13,372 bases of DNA from CAZBBC01 sp964489835 (GTDB lineage Bacteria; Calditrichota; Calditrichia; JAJRVZ01). The translations under genes were made by a program, and so were the position numbers. Under the pieces are notes generated by a model, which was given only the letters and a program-made list of their open reading frames with translations, made no database searches and was not told where the DNA came from. Of this stretch, positions 1 to 6,906 are shown in pieces (the first letter of the stretch is position 1; each line of letters begins with the position of its first letter). The DNA lies in assembly GCA_964489835.1 (NCBI GenBank), contig CAZBBC010000125.1, positions 1 through 13,372 of the forward strand, written 5' to 3'.

Positions 1-510
1 AATATATCTTTATTTATTACTTAAAAAGCGTAAAATTTACTGAATCATTCCCTCTCCACCAAAATCTTTCTGATTTTTTTTAAGCGGAGACTTAATTGTC
101 CCAATAAGACATGATGCTACTATAGCCAAAAACTTTGTTGTTTTAGCAAAAATTTTAGTAGCCGGGATAATTCATTTCTCGCAGCGGCGCAGCGATCCCA
201 AACGATTGATCGTTCTCACGCAACGACGCGACGACGCAGCGATAATATATTTTATTTTATCCCAAATGAATATGATTACTTAAACTATAAACCTTATTAT
301 CTGAAAAAAATTATATTAACGTTGCCTTCGTTGCCCCTCCGAAATCATGGATGATTTCAAAAGCGCAAGGATCGCAAAGATTTATAAGGAACTGGGAATT
401 TGTAATTGGTAATTGCTAATTGGATTATATGATTAATGGAGGCCATAAAGAACAAATATAGAAACTGTCATTCCACATTGATCCTGCATGGTGTTGGTAC
501 AGTTGAAAAC
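1..510. other. Non-coding stretch with low-complexity repeats
   Basis: I see no convincing gene here. The stretch is AT-rich apart from a GC-rich patch at about 178-245, in which CGCAGCGAT occurs twice (188-196 and 235-243) around a small hairpin (AACGAT-TG-ATCGTT, 201-214). A second small palindrome with 8-bp arms (GAAATCAT / ATGATTTC) lies at 341-358, next to GTTGCC/CGTTGCC wording at 320-336. A tandem-like run of AATTGGTAATTGCTAATTGG lies at about 402-422. These look like dispersed intergenic repeats, not coding or RNA genes. Confidence 0.5.
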
Positions 511-638
511 GGCCTTAAAATAATTTGTTAGAAATTCTCCGCGAAGCGGAACGAAAAGAATTTTTTACTGTCTGAGCGAAGCGAGTTTAAAAAATTCAGT
601 GAAGCAAGCGGAAGAATTTCTTCAAATTATTTTACAGC
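511..638. repeat. Large nested inverted repeat (long hairpin)
   Basis: Three nested pairs of arms can fold into one long hairpin. The outer arms are TAAAATAATTTG (516-527) and CAAATTATTTTA (623-634). The middle arms are AGAAATTCT plus CCGC (530-542) and GCGG plus AGAATTTCT (608-621, one bulged base). The inner arms are GAATTTTTTA (558-567) and TAAAAAATTC (588-597), with a 20-nt loop containing GAGCGAAGCGAG. GGC (511-513) and GCC (637-639) may extend the base. It lies downstream of the minus-strand NTPase gene. It could be a mobile palindromic repeat, a structured RNA or a two-way transcription barrier, and the sequence does not decide between these. Confidence 0.7.
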
Positions 639-650
639 CTTGATTTTTTG

Positions 651-676
651 GTTCTTTTGTATCAAAACAAAAGAAC
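651..676. repeat. 9-bp inverted repeat (hairpin)
   Basis: Perfect arms GTTCTTTTG (651-659) and CAAAAGAAC (668-676) flank an 8-nt loop. It directly follows the large nested hairpin and precedes the dispersed repeat at 690. On the plus strand it is preceded by a T-run (643-649) and followed by A-rich sequence. On the minus strand T-rich sequence therefore follows the hairpin, so it could act as a terminator for minus-strand transcripts such as the NTPase operon. That role is an inference. Confidence 0.5.
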
Positions 677-689
677 AAATAAAAATACA

Positions 690-796
690 TTGCGTCCTTA
701 CGGTTAAGTAATCCGTATTAATCCGGCCTGCCCCGTCTTACGGGGGAAATCCGTGGACTATTTTTTTCTTTGTTTGCAGCTTTATGCTGCGGTATG
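690..796 (+). repeat. Dispersed intergenic repeat, copy 1
   Basis: Two blocks match the copy at 4265-4352 in the same orientation. 690-725 matches 4265-4300 at about 33 of 36 bases. 755-796 matches 4311-4352 at most positions, including GGACTATTTTTTT. Copy 1 carries an extra segment of about 20 bp between the blocks. Each copy ends in a small stem (GCAGC-TTTAT-GCTGC here, CAGCC-TCG-GGCTG in copy 2) whose loop sequence differs while pairing is kept. The 17-mer ATGAATAGATCAGGTTA (794-810) overlaps its right end and recurs exactly, inverted, at 10130-10146. Confidence 0.7.
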
Positions 797-921
797 AATA
801 GATCAGGTTAATGACAAAATTTCATATTTAAGTTCGAAAAAAAACAATGGAATAGAAGTGACTCTTTAAGTTTTTCAGATGGGATTTTTTTAGGAAAGGA
901 TTTTATATCTATGGTATTATC

Positions 922-3351
922 TCAGGTATAATCAACTTCCATTTGCCGGATCTGATCAATGATTTCGTCCACAGTTTGTCTTAATTCATCACCCATTCGT
1001 TTGCATTCATCGGGATATATATCCTGCATAAAACACATTAACGCATAATAAATGGGTTTATAGACATCCCGGACATTATATTTATTTTCAGTAAAGAGAC
1101 TATCTATATACCGGTACTGTTTTTTTGCGATCAGCAGCATCAGAAATGGTTCAATACCCATACTAAAATTTGCTATCATTTCTTTGTCTTCGATAAAATC
1201 TTTGGCGCGGATAATCGCCTCATCGATCTGATCATTCCAGAGCAATACCATCGCACAGACATAGGTGTTTGTACCCGTCTGGCTTTTCTGAAAGGATTTG
1301 TTCAACAGATGCAACGCCTCTTTTTTATTTTTTTTGGTTATAAAATATAACCAGGCCAGGTTAATCATGGCTTCTGCATTTTCTTTTGCAACAGCCATTT
1401 GAAAATACTTTATAGCATTAGAATAATCTCGTAATTCTGTTTGATAAAGTAATGCCAGACTGTTCATTGCCTCGATACTATCTTTTTTAATAGCCATCAG
1501 ATAATATTGAATCGCTTTCTTATGATTTTTTAATTTAACCTGATAAAGAAGGGCCAACTGGTAAATAGCGTGGGTATTACCTTTTTTGAATGCCATCAGA
1601 TAATATTTTTCTGCTTTTTTAAAATCATTGAGCTCAATCTCATAAAGACCGGCCAGATTTGAGATCATTCCATGGTATCCCTTTTTGAGTGCTTCCAAAT
1701 AATATTCTTCGGCTTTTAGAAAATCTTTCATATGCAACTCAAATAAAAAACCGGTCATCCCCAGCACAAATCCGGTTTTATTTCTGATTTCAAGTAAATT
1801 CTTTAAAGCCTTACTATAATTTTTCTGCGTGTAATAAAGGGCAAATGTGTTATATAGTTCTTTATCAGATTTAGAAAGCTCATCCAACAAATCTTTATTT
1901 TTCTCGGTAAGCAGCCGCCGTGTCTCTTTGATCATAATGTATTGGAGATCCTCGGGAATATCTGTATGGGAAAGCGCTTCCGTCATAAACAGGGCATGTT
2001 TCTCATACATTACTCCTTTTCGTAATGCCTGAACATGACGCTCTGCCCGGCTAATCAATTCTTCCCGGTTGCACCAGTTTTCCAAAAAACGAACAAGCCA
2101 GAGTACTTTATTTCTTTCCTTTCGCCTTCCATAACGCATCAGATACCAAATATTAAAAAACCGCTCATTAATTTGGTAATAATGATTTTTTATATTGGTT
2201 TTTATTTTAGATACAATACGATTGAACTCCAGCTGTTTTAGCTGAGCAGAAACTGCTTTACTCTCCATTCGCGTAATTCGGGCCACTTCTTTTACCCCTA
2301 CGGCATCCCAATTCATGGCAATGGCATGCACAATTTCCTGTTGCTGCGGTGAGAGATCGTCCATACGATGTTTATATAAAGGGGTAACACGATCAAGGAT
2401 TGATTCCAAATCACGAAAAGAGTCTCCGGATTCGTTATCGATAAATATTTCAAAAAGCAGGACAATGGTCCTCGGCACACCGCTGGTAAGACGACGAAGC
2501 GTCTCAATTCTGCCGGGAGCATTGGCCACAATATCCCTGACGGAGGAAGAATGGTAGTACTCGCCCAATTTAAGTAAGAGGTCAATCGTTTCCTTTTGAT
2601 TTAAACCTTCCAAAATGACAATTTTAAACAGTTCATATATCGGCTGCGTATAATCGTATTTATAATCCAGAACCATAGAAGATCCACCAATGATGCGAAG
2701 ATCCGTTTCGTTGGATAATAAATATTCAAGACGCTGGTGCTCTTTTTTTTGAAATTTCCCTAATAAATCCCCAAAGTTATCAATAAAGAGAACCAATTTC
2801 TTGTTTTGCATTTTCAAGCTATTCTTGAGAATATCATAGCATGTGTTTTCGTAATCCTTATCCTCAACATGTTTCTGCATTTCATCAAATAAACCGGAAA
2901 AACCCTCTGCCAATTCTTCTTCGAGACTGAGGGCAACGTTTTCCCATAGCTTATAAAGCGTGCGGATATTGTATTGTTCTTCATCAAATCGAATGGGGAT
3001 CAACCAGTTCTGCTCTTCAACCATGACTTTTACTTCATAATAGAGACGTAGAAGAAGTGTTGTTTTACCACTGCCACGTTGTCCCTGAATAATAAAATGA
3101 CATGGCGGTGATTGCATCGGATCACTCTTTATCACCCTGAATATCCCATTTAATTCTTTAATACGGACGACAAAGTTTTTAATCAGTTCTTGTTTTGTCT
3201 GGTTCGCAGGATTATAAATATTGAGGATATTGTATCGTCTTCCGGAAGATAGTGGGGAACCCGTATCACTAGCACCCGGCGGTTCAGGGCTAATTTCGGT
3301 ATGTTCAACTTCACGCTTGACATTTGGATCAGGGAAGGATACAGAATTCAT
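922..3351 (-). CDS. P-loop (STAND/AAA-like) NTPase with winged helix and 33-residue TPR/Sel1-like repeats
   Basis: This 809-residue protein is probably cytoplasmic, with no signal peptide or membrane segment. Domains in order: a variable, proline-rich N-terminus (1-40); a NPAN..K.ELIKNFVVR lead-in (48-63); Walker A GQRGSGKTT (90-98); Walker B KLVLFIDN with Asp191; a likely sensor strand RIIGGSS (219-225); a winged-helix-like segment (about 332-400) ending in RFFNIWYLMRYG; a helical linker; then repeats from about 510 to 690 with an almost exact 33-residue period (K-A-x-x-Y-Y recurring at 547, 580, 613, 646, 679). This layout suits a STAND-type switch in which repeats sense a partner and nucleotide state sets activity. 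I recall similar proteins in Bacteroidota with unknown function. The start fits an AAGGA ribosome site 10-13 nt upstream. The gene begins 56 bp after the Crp-like gene, so they are probably co-transcribed. No effector domain (nuclease, TIR, protease) is visible. Confidence 0.85.
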   Translation of the reverse strand: MNSVSFPDPNVKREVEHTEISPEPPGASDTGSPLSSGRRYNILNIYNPANQTKQELIKNFVVRIKELNGIFRVIKSDPMQSPPCHFIIQGQRGSGKTTLLLRLYYEVKVMVEEQNWLIPIRFDEEQYNIRTLYKLWENVALSLEEELAEGFSGLFDEMQKHVEDKDYENTCYDILKNSLKMQNKKLVLFIDNFGDLLGKFQKKEHQRLEYLLSNETDLRIIGGSSMVLDYKYDYTQPIYELFKIVILEGLNQKETIDLLLKLGEYYHSSSVRDIVANAPGRIETLRRLTSGVPRTIVLLFEIFIDNESGDSFRDLESILDRVTPLYKHRMDDLSPQQQEIVHAIAMNWDAVGVKEVARITRMESKAVSAQLKQLEFNRIVSKIKTNIKNHYYQINERFFNIWYLMRYGRRKERNKVLWLVRFLENWCNREELISRAERHVQALRKGVMYEKHALFMTEALSHTDIPEDLQYIMIKETRRLLTEKNKDLLDELSKSDKELYNTFALYYTQKNYSKALKNLLEIRNKTGFVLGMTGFLFELHMKDFLKAEEYYLEALKKGYHGMISNLAGLYEIELNDFKKAEKYYLMAFKKGNTHAIYQLALLYQVKLKNHKKAIQYYLMAIKKDSIEAMNSLALLYQTELRDYSNAIKYFQMAVAKENAEAMINLAWLYFITKKNKKEALHLLNKSFQKSQTGTNTYVCAMVLLWNDQIDEAIIRAKDFIEDKEMIANFSMGIEPFLMLLIAKKQYRYIDSLFTENKYNVRDVYKPIYYALMCFMQDIYPDECKRMGDELRQTVDEIIDQIRQMEVDYT

Positions 3352-3407
3352 TGACGAATTTCTTTCCTTGTCATGTTTTACAGGGGCCGGAATTTTTAAA
3401 ATTCAAT

Positions 3408-4085
3408 TTAATAAAATGCGGCACGAAAATTTTCGTAATCTTTGATAATCAATCGGCCATGTTCTTTATGCAGGTATCCTTTATCAGTCAGCCAATTAAT
3501 TGCCCGGGAGATGGTTTCCCGACTGGTGCCTACCATATTGGCAATATCCCGATGAGGGGGTAAACGAGGAATTTCCACCTGTCCCATATGGATATTTCCA
3601 ACATCATCCGCAAATCTTAAAATCGTGTTTGCCACTTTACCGGTCGCATTTTGAAAAGACATGCTTTTTATCTGGGCATCTCTTTTTCTTAAGCGAAGTG
3701 TCATGTCCCGGAGCAAGTTCAAAGTCAATTGCGGGCATTCATAAAAGATCTTCAGATAATCCGCTCGTTGTATATAAATAATAGTAGAATCTTCAACAAC
3801 CACTGCATTGGTTGACCGAAACTCATCATCCAGAATGGATAATTCTCCAAAAACATCCCCTTCGCCCAAAAAGGAAAATATGACTTCTCTACCCTCTTCA
3901 CTCAACCGTGTAAGTTTAACCAATCCCTTAAAAATGATATATAGTCTGGTATCTGGTTCGTCTTCAAACACAATCATTTCGTTCTTTTTATACTTTTGCA
4001 GAACCGATACACGCCAGATATGTTCTAATTGTTCAATCCTTAACCCGGCAAAAAGGCTCACATATTTAATTTCGATATTTTCCAT
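3408..4085 (-). CDS. Crp/Fnr-family transcriptional regulator
   Basis: This 225-residue regulator has an N-terminal cyclic-nucleotide-binding fold (about 10-125), a dimer helix and a C-terminal helix-turn-helix (RDIANMVGTSRETISRAINWL, 178-199). The phosphate-binding cassette FGELSIL (79-85) followed by R90-S91-T92 keeps the Arg and Ser/Thr used by cAMP-type receptors, so a cyclic nucleotide ligand is possible. There is no N-terminal cysteine cluster (only one Cys, at 117), so it is not an Fe-S oxygen sensor of classic Fnr type. I chose the ATG at 4083-4085 because GGTGAGGA lies 5-12 nt upstream. The frame stays open to a TTG at 4208, but that codon is inside the promoter -35 box, and the extra 41 residues would be a spurious hydrophobic leader. 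It heads the operon with the NTPase and may regulate it and itself. Confidence 0.92.
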   Translation of the reverse strand: MENIEIKYVSLFAGLRIEQLEHIWRVSVLQKYKKNEMIVFEDEPDTRLYIIFKGLVKLTRLSEEGREVIFSFLGEGDVFGELSILDDEFRSTNAVVVEDSTIIYIQRADYLKIFYECPQLTLNLLRDMTLRLRKRDAQIKSMSFQNATGKVANTILRFADDVGNIHMGQVEIPRLPPHRDIANMVGTSRETISRAINWLTDKGYLHKEHGRLIIKDYENFRAAFY

Positions 4086-4179
4086 GAAATCCTCACCATT
4101 TACAGGCTGCCGGAGTATGGGCTTGATTCCTCTCAACACCAGATAGTAAGACCCTAATAAAATACAGCCAACTAAAAGG

Positions 4180-4208
4180 AATATAGTTAACAAAATATAT
4201 TTTGTCAA
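4180..4208 (-). promoter_or_regulatory. Sigma-70-type promoter of the crp-NTPase unit
   Basis: On the minus strand a perfect TTGACA -35 box (4203-4208) and a TATATT -10 box (4180-4185) are separated by exactly 17 bp. Transcription would begin near 4173, leaving about 88 nt of leader before the ATG at 4085. The agreement with the housekeeping consensus makes this the best-supported promoter in the window. It also argues against the upstream TTG start for the regulator. Confidence 0.8.
4187..4208. promoter_or_regulatory. 22-bp near-perfect palindrome in the promoter: candidate operator
   Basis: The arms TTGACAAAATA and TATTTTGTTAA (minus strand) are mirror images except at one position. The palindrome fills the -35 box and most of the spacer of the promoter upstream of the Crp-like gene. 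Crp/Fnr dimers bind 22-bp dyads of about this size, and a site covering -35 and spacer would normally repress. Autorepression by the downstream regulator is therefore a reasonable inference, although the half-site differs from classic TGTGA or TTGAT. AT-rich sequence makes short palindromes common, so binding is unproven. Confidence 0.55.
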
Positions 4209-4211
4209 CTT

Positions 4212-4240
4212 TTGACAATAATTTTTTTGTCATCTATGTT
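4212..4240 (+). promoter_or_regulatory. Possible divergent promoter toward trx
   Basis: On the plus strand TTGACA (4212-4217) is followed after 17 bp by TATGTT (4235-4240), a perfect -35 with a 4/6 -10. It is back-to-back with the minus-strand -35, and together they form the inverted repeat TTGTCAA-CTT-TTGACAA (4202-4218). A transcript from here would cross the repeat at 4265-4352 and reach the thioredoxin gene after about 210 nt. The -10 is only moderate, so this is tentative. Confidence 0.4.
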
Positions 4241-4264
4241 ACTATGCTATTGTAGGCAAAATCT

Positions 4265-4352
4265 TTGCGTCCTTGCGGTTAAGTAATCCGTGTCAATCCG
4301 TGGAATCTGTGGACTATTTTTTTCCTTGTTTACAGCCTCGGGCTGCGCTATG
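4265..4352 (+). repeat. Dispersed intergenic repeat, copy 2
   Basis: This copy matches the repeat at 690-796 in two blocks, with the same orientation and the same terminal CAGC...GCTG stem. It lies between the divergent promoter region and the thioredoxin gene. Together the two copies bracket the regulator-NTPase operon. The sequence is typical of non-coding dispersed repeats and shows no reading frame of note. Confidence 0.7.
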
Positions 4353-4458
4353 TTTTTTTAGGTTTAAATATTTTTTATTGTTTTCCGTATCTTTTTTTAT
4401 TTCCGGGCATCAAAACATAAATTGTTATAAGTTATCATAAAACATATGTGGAGGTAAA

Positions 4459-4830
4459 ATGCCAGAAGAACTAACCAAAACAACCTTTCTGGAGAAGATA
4501 TTTAATTATGAAGAGAACAAGGAATGGAAATTCGAGGGTAAGGTACCCGCGATTATAGATTTCTGGGCTGAATGGTGTGCACCTTGTCGTATGGTGGCGC
4601 CTGTTCTTGAAGAAATATCCGCAGAATACGAAGGTAAAATTAACATATACAAAGTAAACACCGAACATGAACAGGAATTAGCCGCTGCCTTTGGTATACA
4701 GAGTATTCCCTCAATGTTATTCATTCCGGTCGACGAGCAACCACAGATGGCTGCCGGTGCATTACCGAAGGATGCCTTTGTAAAGATCATCAAAGACGTA
4801 TTGAAGGTACCCCATCCTGAAAAAAACTAA
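4459..4830 (+). CDS. trxA: Thioredoxin
   Basis: This 123-residue cytoplasmic thioredoxin is a general dithiol reductant for enzymes such as reductases and peroxidases. The active site is W39-C40-A41-P42-C43, inside IIDFWAEWCAPCRMVAP. The expected cis-proline is P84 in QSIPSM, and the fold runs on through KVNTEHEQELAAAFGI to a C-terminal helix. CAPC replaces the more usual CGPC, which may shift the redox potential slightly. The N-terminus is about 15-20 residues longer than E. coli TrxA, a form I associate with Bacteroidota-like proteins. The ATG is well placed behind GGAGG (4451-4455). An intrinsic terminator follows, so it is probably a single-gene unit. MsrA, a classic thioredoxin client, is the next gene. 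Confidence 0.93.
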   Translation: MPEELTKTTFLEKIFNYEENKEWKFEGKVPAIIDFWAEWCAPCRMVAPVLEEISAEYEGKINIYKVNTEHEQELAAAFGIQSIPSMLFIPVDEQPQMAAGALPKDAFVKIIKDVLKVPHPEKN

Positions 4831-4860
4831 GCGTATTTATTAGAGAATTGAGATGTTCAA

Positions 4861-4891
4861 GGGCAAGATGTACGCATTTTGCCCTTTTTTT
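4861..4891 (+). terminator. Intrinsic terminator after trxA
   Basis: A 10-bp stem (GGGCAAGATG / CATTTTGCCC, one G-U pair) with a TACG tetraloop is followed by seven Ts. It starts 31 nt after the thioredoxin stop codon. Confidence 0.9.
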
Positions 4892-5048
4892 ATCTGGGGG
4901 TTCAAGGGTATCAGCAATGGATTCATGAAAAATCAGATAAAAGTATTATCCTTGAAATATTTAAACAATTTGTGCGTTAGTATATAAAAGAAATAATTCA
5001 ATAGAAATAGAATTAGCGATTATGTCCTTAACTCTGAAATATTATTTT

Positions 5049-5126
5049 AGATTGCTTCGCTAACGCTCGCAATGACGAGATAACACAGTCATTGCGAGTC
5101 ACGAAGAATGAGTGGCGAAGCAATCT
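5049..5126. repeat. 78-bp nested palindromic repeat
   Basis: The outer arms AGATTGCTTCGC (5049-5060) and GCGAAGCAATCT (5115-5126) are perfect 12-bp complements. The inner arms CTCGCAATGAC (5066-5076) and GTCATTGCGAG (5088-5098) are perfect 11-bp complements around an 11-nt loop. It sits in the 459-bp gap between trxA and msrA. It resembles REP/BIME-like elements with ATTGCTTCGC and CGCAATGAC wording that I have seen in many bacterial genomes. No coding capacity is evident. Confidence 0.75.
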
Positions 5127-5194
5127 CATGTAACTATTGATGGTATGCCCATTTATACGGAGTAAAATCTCTAATCACTAAAATGATATATTTT

Positions 5195-5217
5195 TTCTTC
5201 GTGCACTTCGTGGTTAA
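5195..5217 (+). repeat. CTTCGTG dispersed repeat, solo copy
   Basis: This 23-bp copy reads TTCTTCGTGCAC then TTCGTGGTTAA. It differs at one base from the copy at 10337-10359 and is related, inverted, to the one at 10042-10064. It lies upstream of msrA. The following sequence (ATGAATGGACCAGGTATA, 5251-5268) resembles the 17-mer that recurs at 794-810 and 10130-10146, so it probably belongs to the same modular repeat family. Confidence 0.6.
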
Positions 5218-5289
5218 TCAATTTTTTGGTTTGCAACCATAATCTTCACAATGAATGGACCAGGTATATTTAAAAGGATATGGGACTAA

Positions 5290-5760
5290 ATGAAAACAGC
5301 AATTTTTGGCGCCGGATGTTTTTGGGGCGTAGAAGCCGCTTTTCAGGAGATAGATGGGGTGATCTTAACAGCTGTTGGTTATAGTGGCGGTCATTTTGAA
5401 AATCCAACCTATCAAGATGTTTGTTCGGGTGGAACCGGACACGCTGAAGTCGTTCACGTCCAATTCGACGACACCAAGGTCTCGTATGAATCTCTGTTAA
5501 ATACCTTCTGGAAGATCCATGATCCGACCACCCTCAACCGTCAGGGTCCCGATGTCGGGTCACAATACCGGTCGGTCATTTTTTATCACGATTCCGAACA
5601 GGAGATGTTGGCCAGAAAATCTCTTGCCCACCAGAAAACAAGTGGAAAATATAAGAGACCGATTGTAACAGAGATTGTGGCAGAGAGTACCTTTTTCCGT
5701 GCTGAAGAATATCACCAGCAATATTTAAAGAAGCAAGGCAGCGCCCATTGCCGGATATAA
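5290..5760 (+). CDS. msrA: Peptide methionine-(S)-S-oxide reductase MsrA
   Basis: This 156-residue cytoplasmic enzyme reduces methionine-S-sulfoxide in proteins and free methionine, repairing oxidative damage. It carries the catalytic GCFWG motif (Cys10), the conserved YSGG and VCSGGTGHAEVV segments, the HDPTTLNRQGPDVGSQYRS block, and EYHQQYL near the end. A C-terminal cysteine (C154 in SAHC) is positioned to act as the resolving or recycling cysteine, later reduced by thioredoxin. Length and motif order are normal for a stand-alone MsrA, and no MsrB domain is fused. The ATG follows AAAGGA by about 11 nt, a slightly long spacing. No terminator is evident, and 134 bp separate it from the next gene. 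Confidence 0.95.
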   Translation: MKTAIFGAGCFWGVEAAFQEIDGVILTAVGYSGGHFENPTYQDVCSGGTGHAEVVHVQFDDTKVSYESLLNTFWKIHDPTTLNRQGPDVGSQYRSVIFYHDSEQEMLARKSLAHQKTSGKYKRPIVTEIVAESTFFRAEEYHQQYLKKQGSAHCRI

Positions 5761-5894
5761 CATACAGTTCATCTTAAACCAGCGTAATTATCCCGGTAGT
5801 CTTCCTCCAATTCCTCATTTTTATTATTGATTATAATGATAGAAATAATCATATTTAAAAATATTAGTTCATTGGGACAGCAGCTGCGATAATA

Positions 5895-6869
5895 ATGTCA
5901 AAAATTATCATTGGTATTCACGGTTTAGGAAACAAACCGCCGTTTTCCACACTGGAGAAATGGTGGCGTCAATCTATTTGTGATGGTTTAAACGCCATTG
6001 ATCATGCCGCTCCCTTCTTTAAGTTTGAACTGGTATATTGGGCAAATTTTATTTACCCACAACCCCTCGATCCCAGCGAAAAGGATGAAGATCATCCCCT
6101 CTATCTGGAAGATCCTTACTACCCTTCGGAAAAAATCCAGAGAGGTACATCCGCTCCCCGGCAAATAAAAATAAGGAACTATATTGAAAAACAGATTGAT
6201 AATCTTTTGCTGAATGAAGATCTGACCATAAATTTCTCAGGGATAAGTGATTTTATCATCCACCATTTTTTTCGCGATCTGGAAATATATTATTCTTCAC
6301 GACAATCAAACGGCAATCGGTCTAACTATCTGGCCAGAGAAGCCATCCGCGAAAAATTTGCGCAGACGCTAAGAAAACATCGGGATAAAGAAATATTAAT
6401 CATTGCCCATTCAATGGGCTCTATTATCGCCTATGATGTTCTCTCCCAAATGGTGCCCGATATCTCCATTGATATTATGATTACCTGCGGATCTCCGCTG
6501 GGAATTCCTGTTATCATGAGTAAAATCCGGGCAGAGCAAGAAAAAATTGATAAACAAAAGCCCCTTTCTACACCGGAGAATATTAAACGGCAATGGTTCA
6601 ATATCTCAGATCTAAGGGACCGCGTAGCCTTTAATTATGACCTGGCAGATGATTATCAGGGAAATTCAAATAATATTGAAATCTTCGATAAACAAGTTTC
6701 AAACACCTATGAATATAATGGTAAAAAAAATCCACATAAAGCCTACGGTTACCTCAGAACACCCGAGATGGCCGAAATTATTTATGAATTTCTCTGTCAC
6801 GGGCGATCGCGCCTGATGATTTGGATCACAGAAAAGATCTACAGGATTCTCCGTCAGGGAAAATTCTAA
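5895..6869 (+). CDS. Alpha/beta hydrolase (serine hydrolase), substrate unknown
   Basis: This 324-residue protein has an alpha/beta-hydrolase plan. The first strand and oxyanion-hole region is IIIGIHGLGNKP (4-15). The nucleophile elbow is AHSMGS with Ser173, preceded by the strand EILII. A TCGSPLGIP segment (198-205) follows, as in many lipase-like hydrolases. Asp242 (SDLRDRVAF) and His281 (NPHKAYGYL) are the likely remaining triad members. The elbow starts with Ala where lipases usually have Gly. An insert of about 110 residues (50-160), rich in charged and aromatic residues, separates the first strand from the nucleophile and probably forms a lid. The C-terminus ends in a basic, amphipathic stretch. 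No signal peptide is seen, so it is likely cytoplasmic. The ribosome site is weak. Lipase, esterase or thioesterase cannot be separated from sequence. Confidence 0.85.
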   Translation: MSKIIIGIHGLGNKPPFSTLEKWWRQSICDGLNAIDHAAPFFKFELVYWANFIYPQPLDPSEKDEDHPLYLEDPYYPSEKIQRGTSAPRQIKIRNYIEKQIDNLLLNEDLTINFSGISDFIIHHFFRDLEIYYSSRQSNGNRSNYLAREAIREKFAQTLRKHRDKEILIIAHSMGSIIAYDVLSQMVPDISIDIMITCGSPLGIPVIMSKIRAEQEKIDKQKPLSTPENIKRQWFNISDLRDRVAFNYDLADDYQGNSNNIEIFDKQVSNTYEYNGKKNPHKAYGYLRTPEMAEIIYEFLCHGRSRLMIWITEKIYRILRQGKF

Positions 6870-6906
6870 AAATTTATGAAGTCATTAGTACAAAGAGCGC
6901 CATGTT

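Noticed and set aside
178..245. Possible CRISPR-like repeats (CGCAGCGAT, CGACG)
   Set aside because: The units are too short and irregular, with no spacers of even length and no cas genes.
1847..2585. Short frames on both strands inside the NTPase gene
   Set aside because: They are shadows of a well-supported long gene and have no recognisable protein features.
922..3351. Calling the NTPase a proven anti-phage Avs/STAND defence protein
   Set aside because: No effector domain is visible, and no other defence gene lies in the window; the role stays open.
3408..4085. Oxygen-sensing Fnr with an iron-sulfur cluster
   Set aside because: The N-terminal cysteines needed for the cluster are absent.
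4086..4208. N-terminal extension of the Crp-like protein with a membrane helix
   Set aside because: It starts at a TTG inside the -35 box and has no ribosome site; the ATG at 4085 has both good context and a family-typical length.
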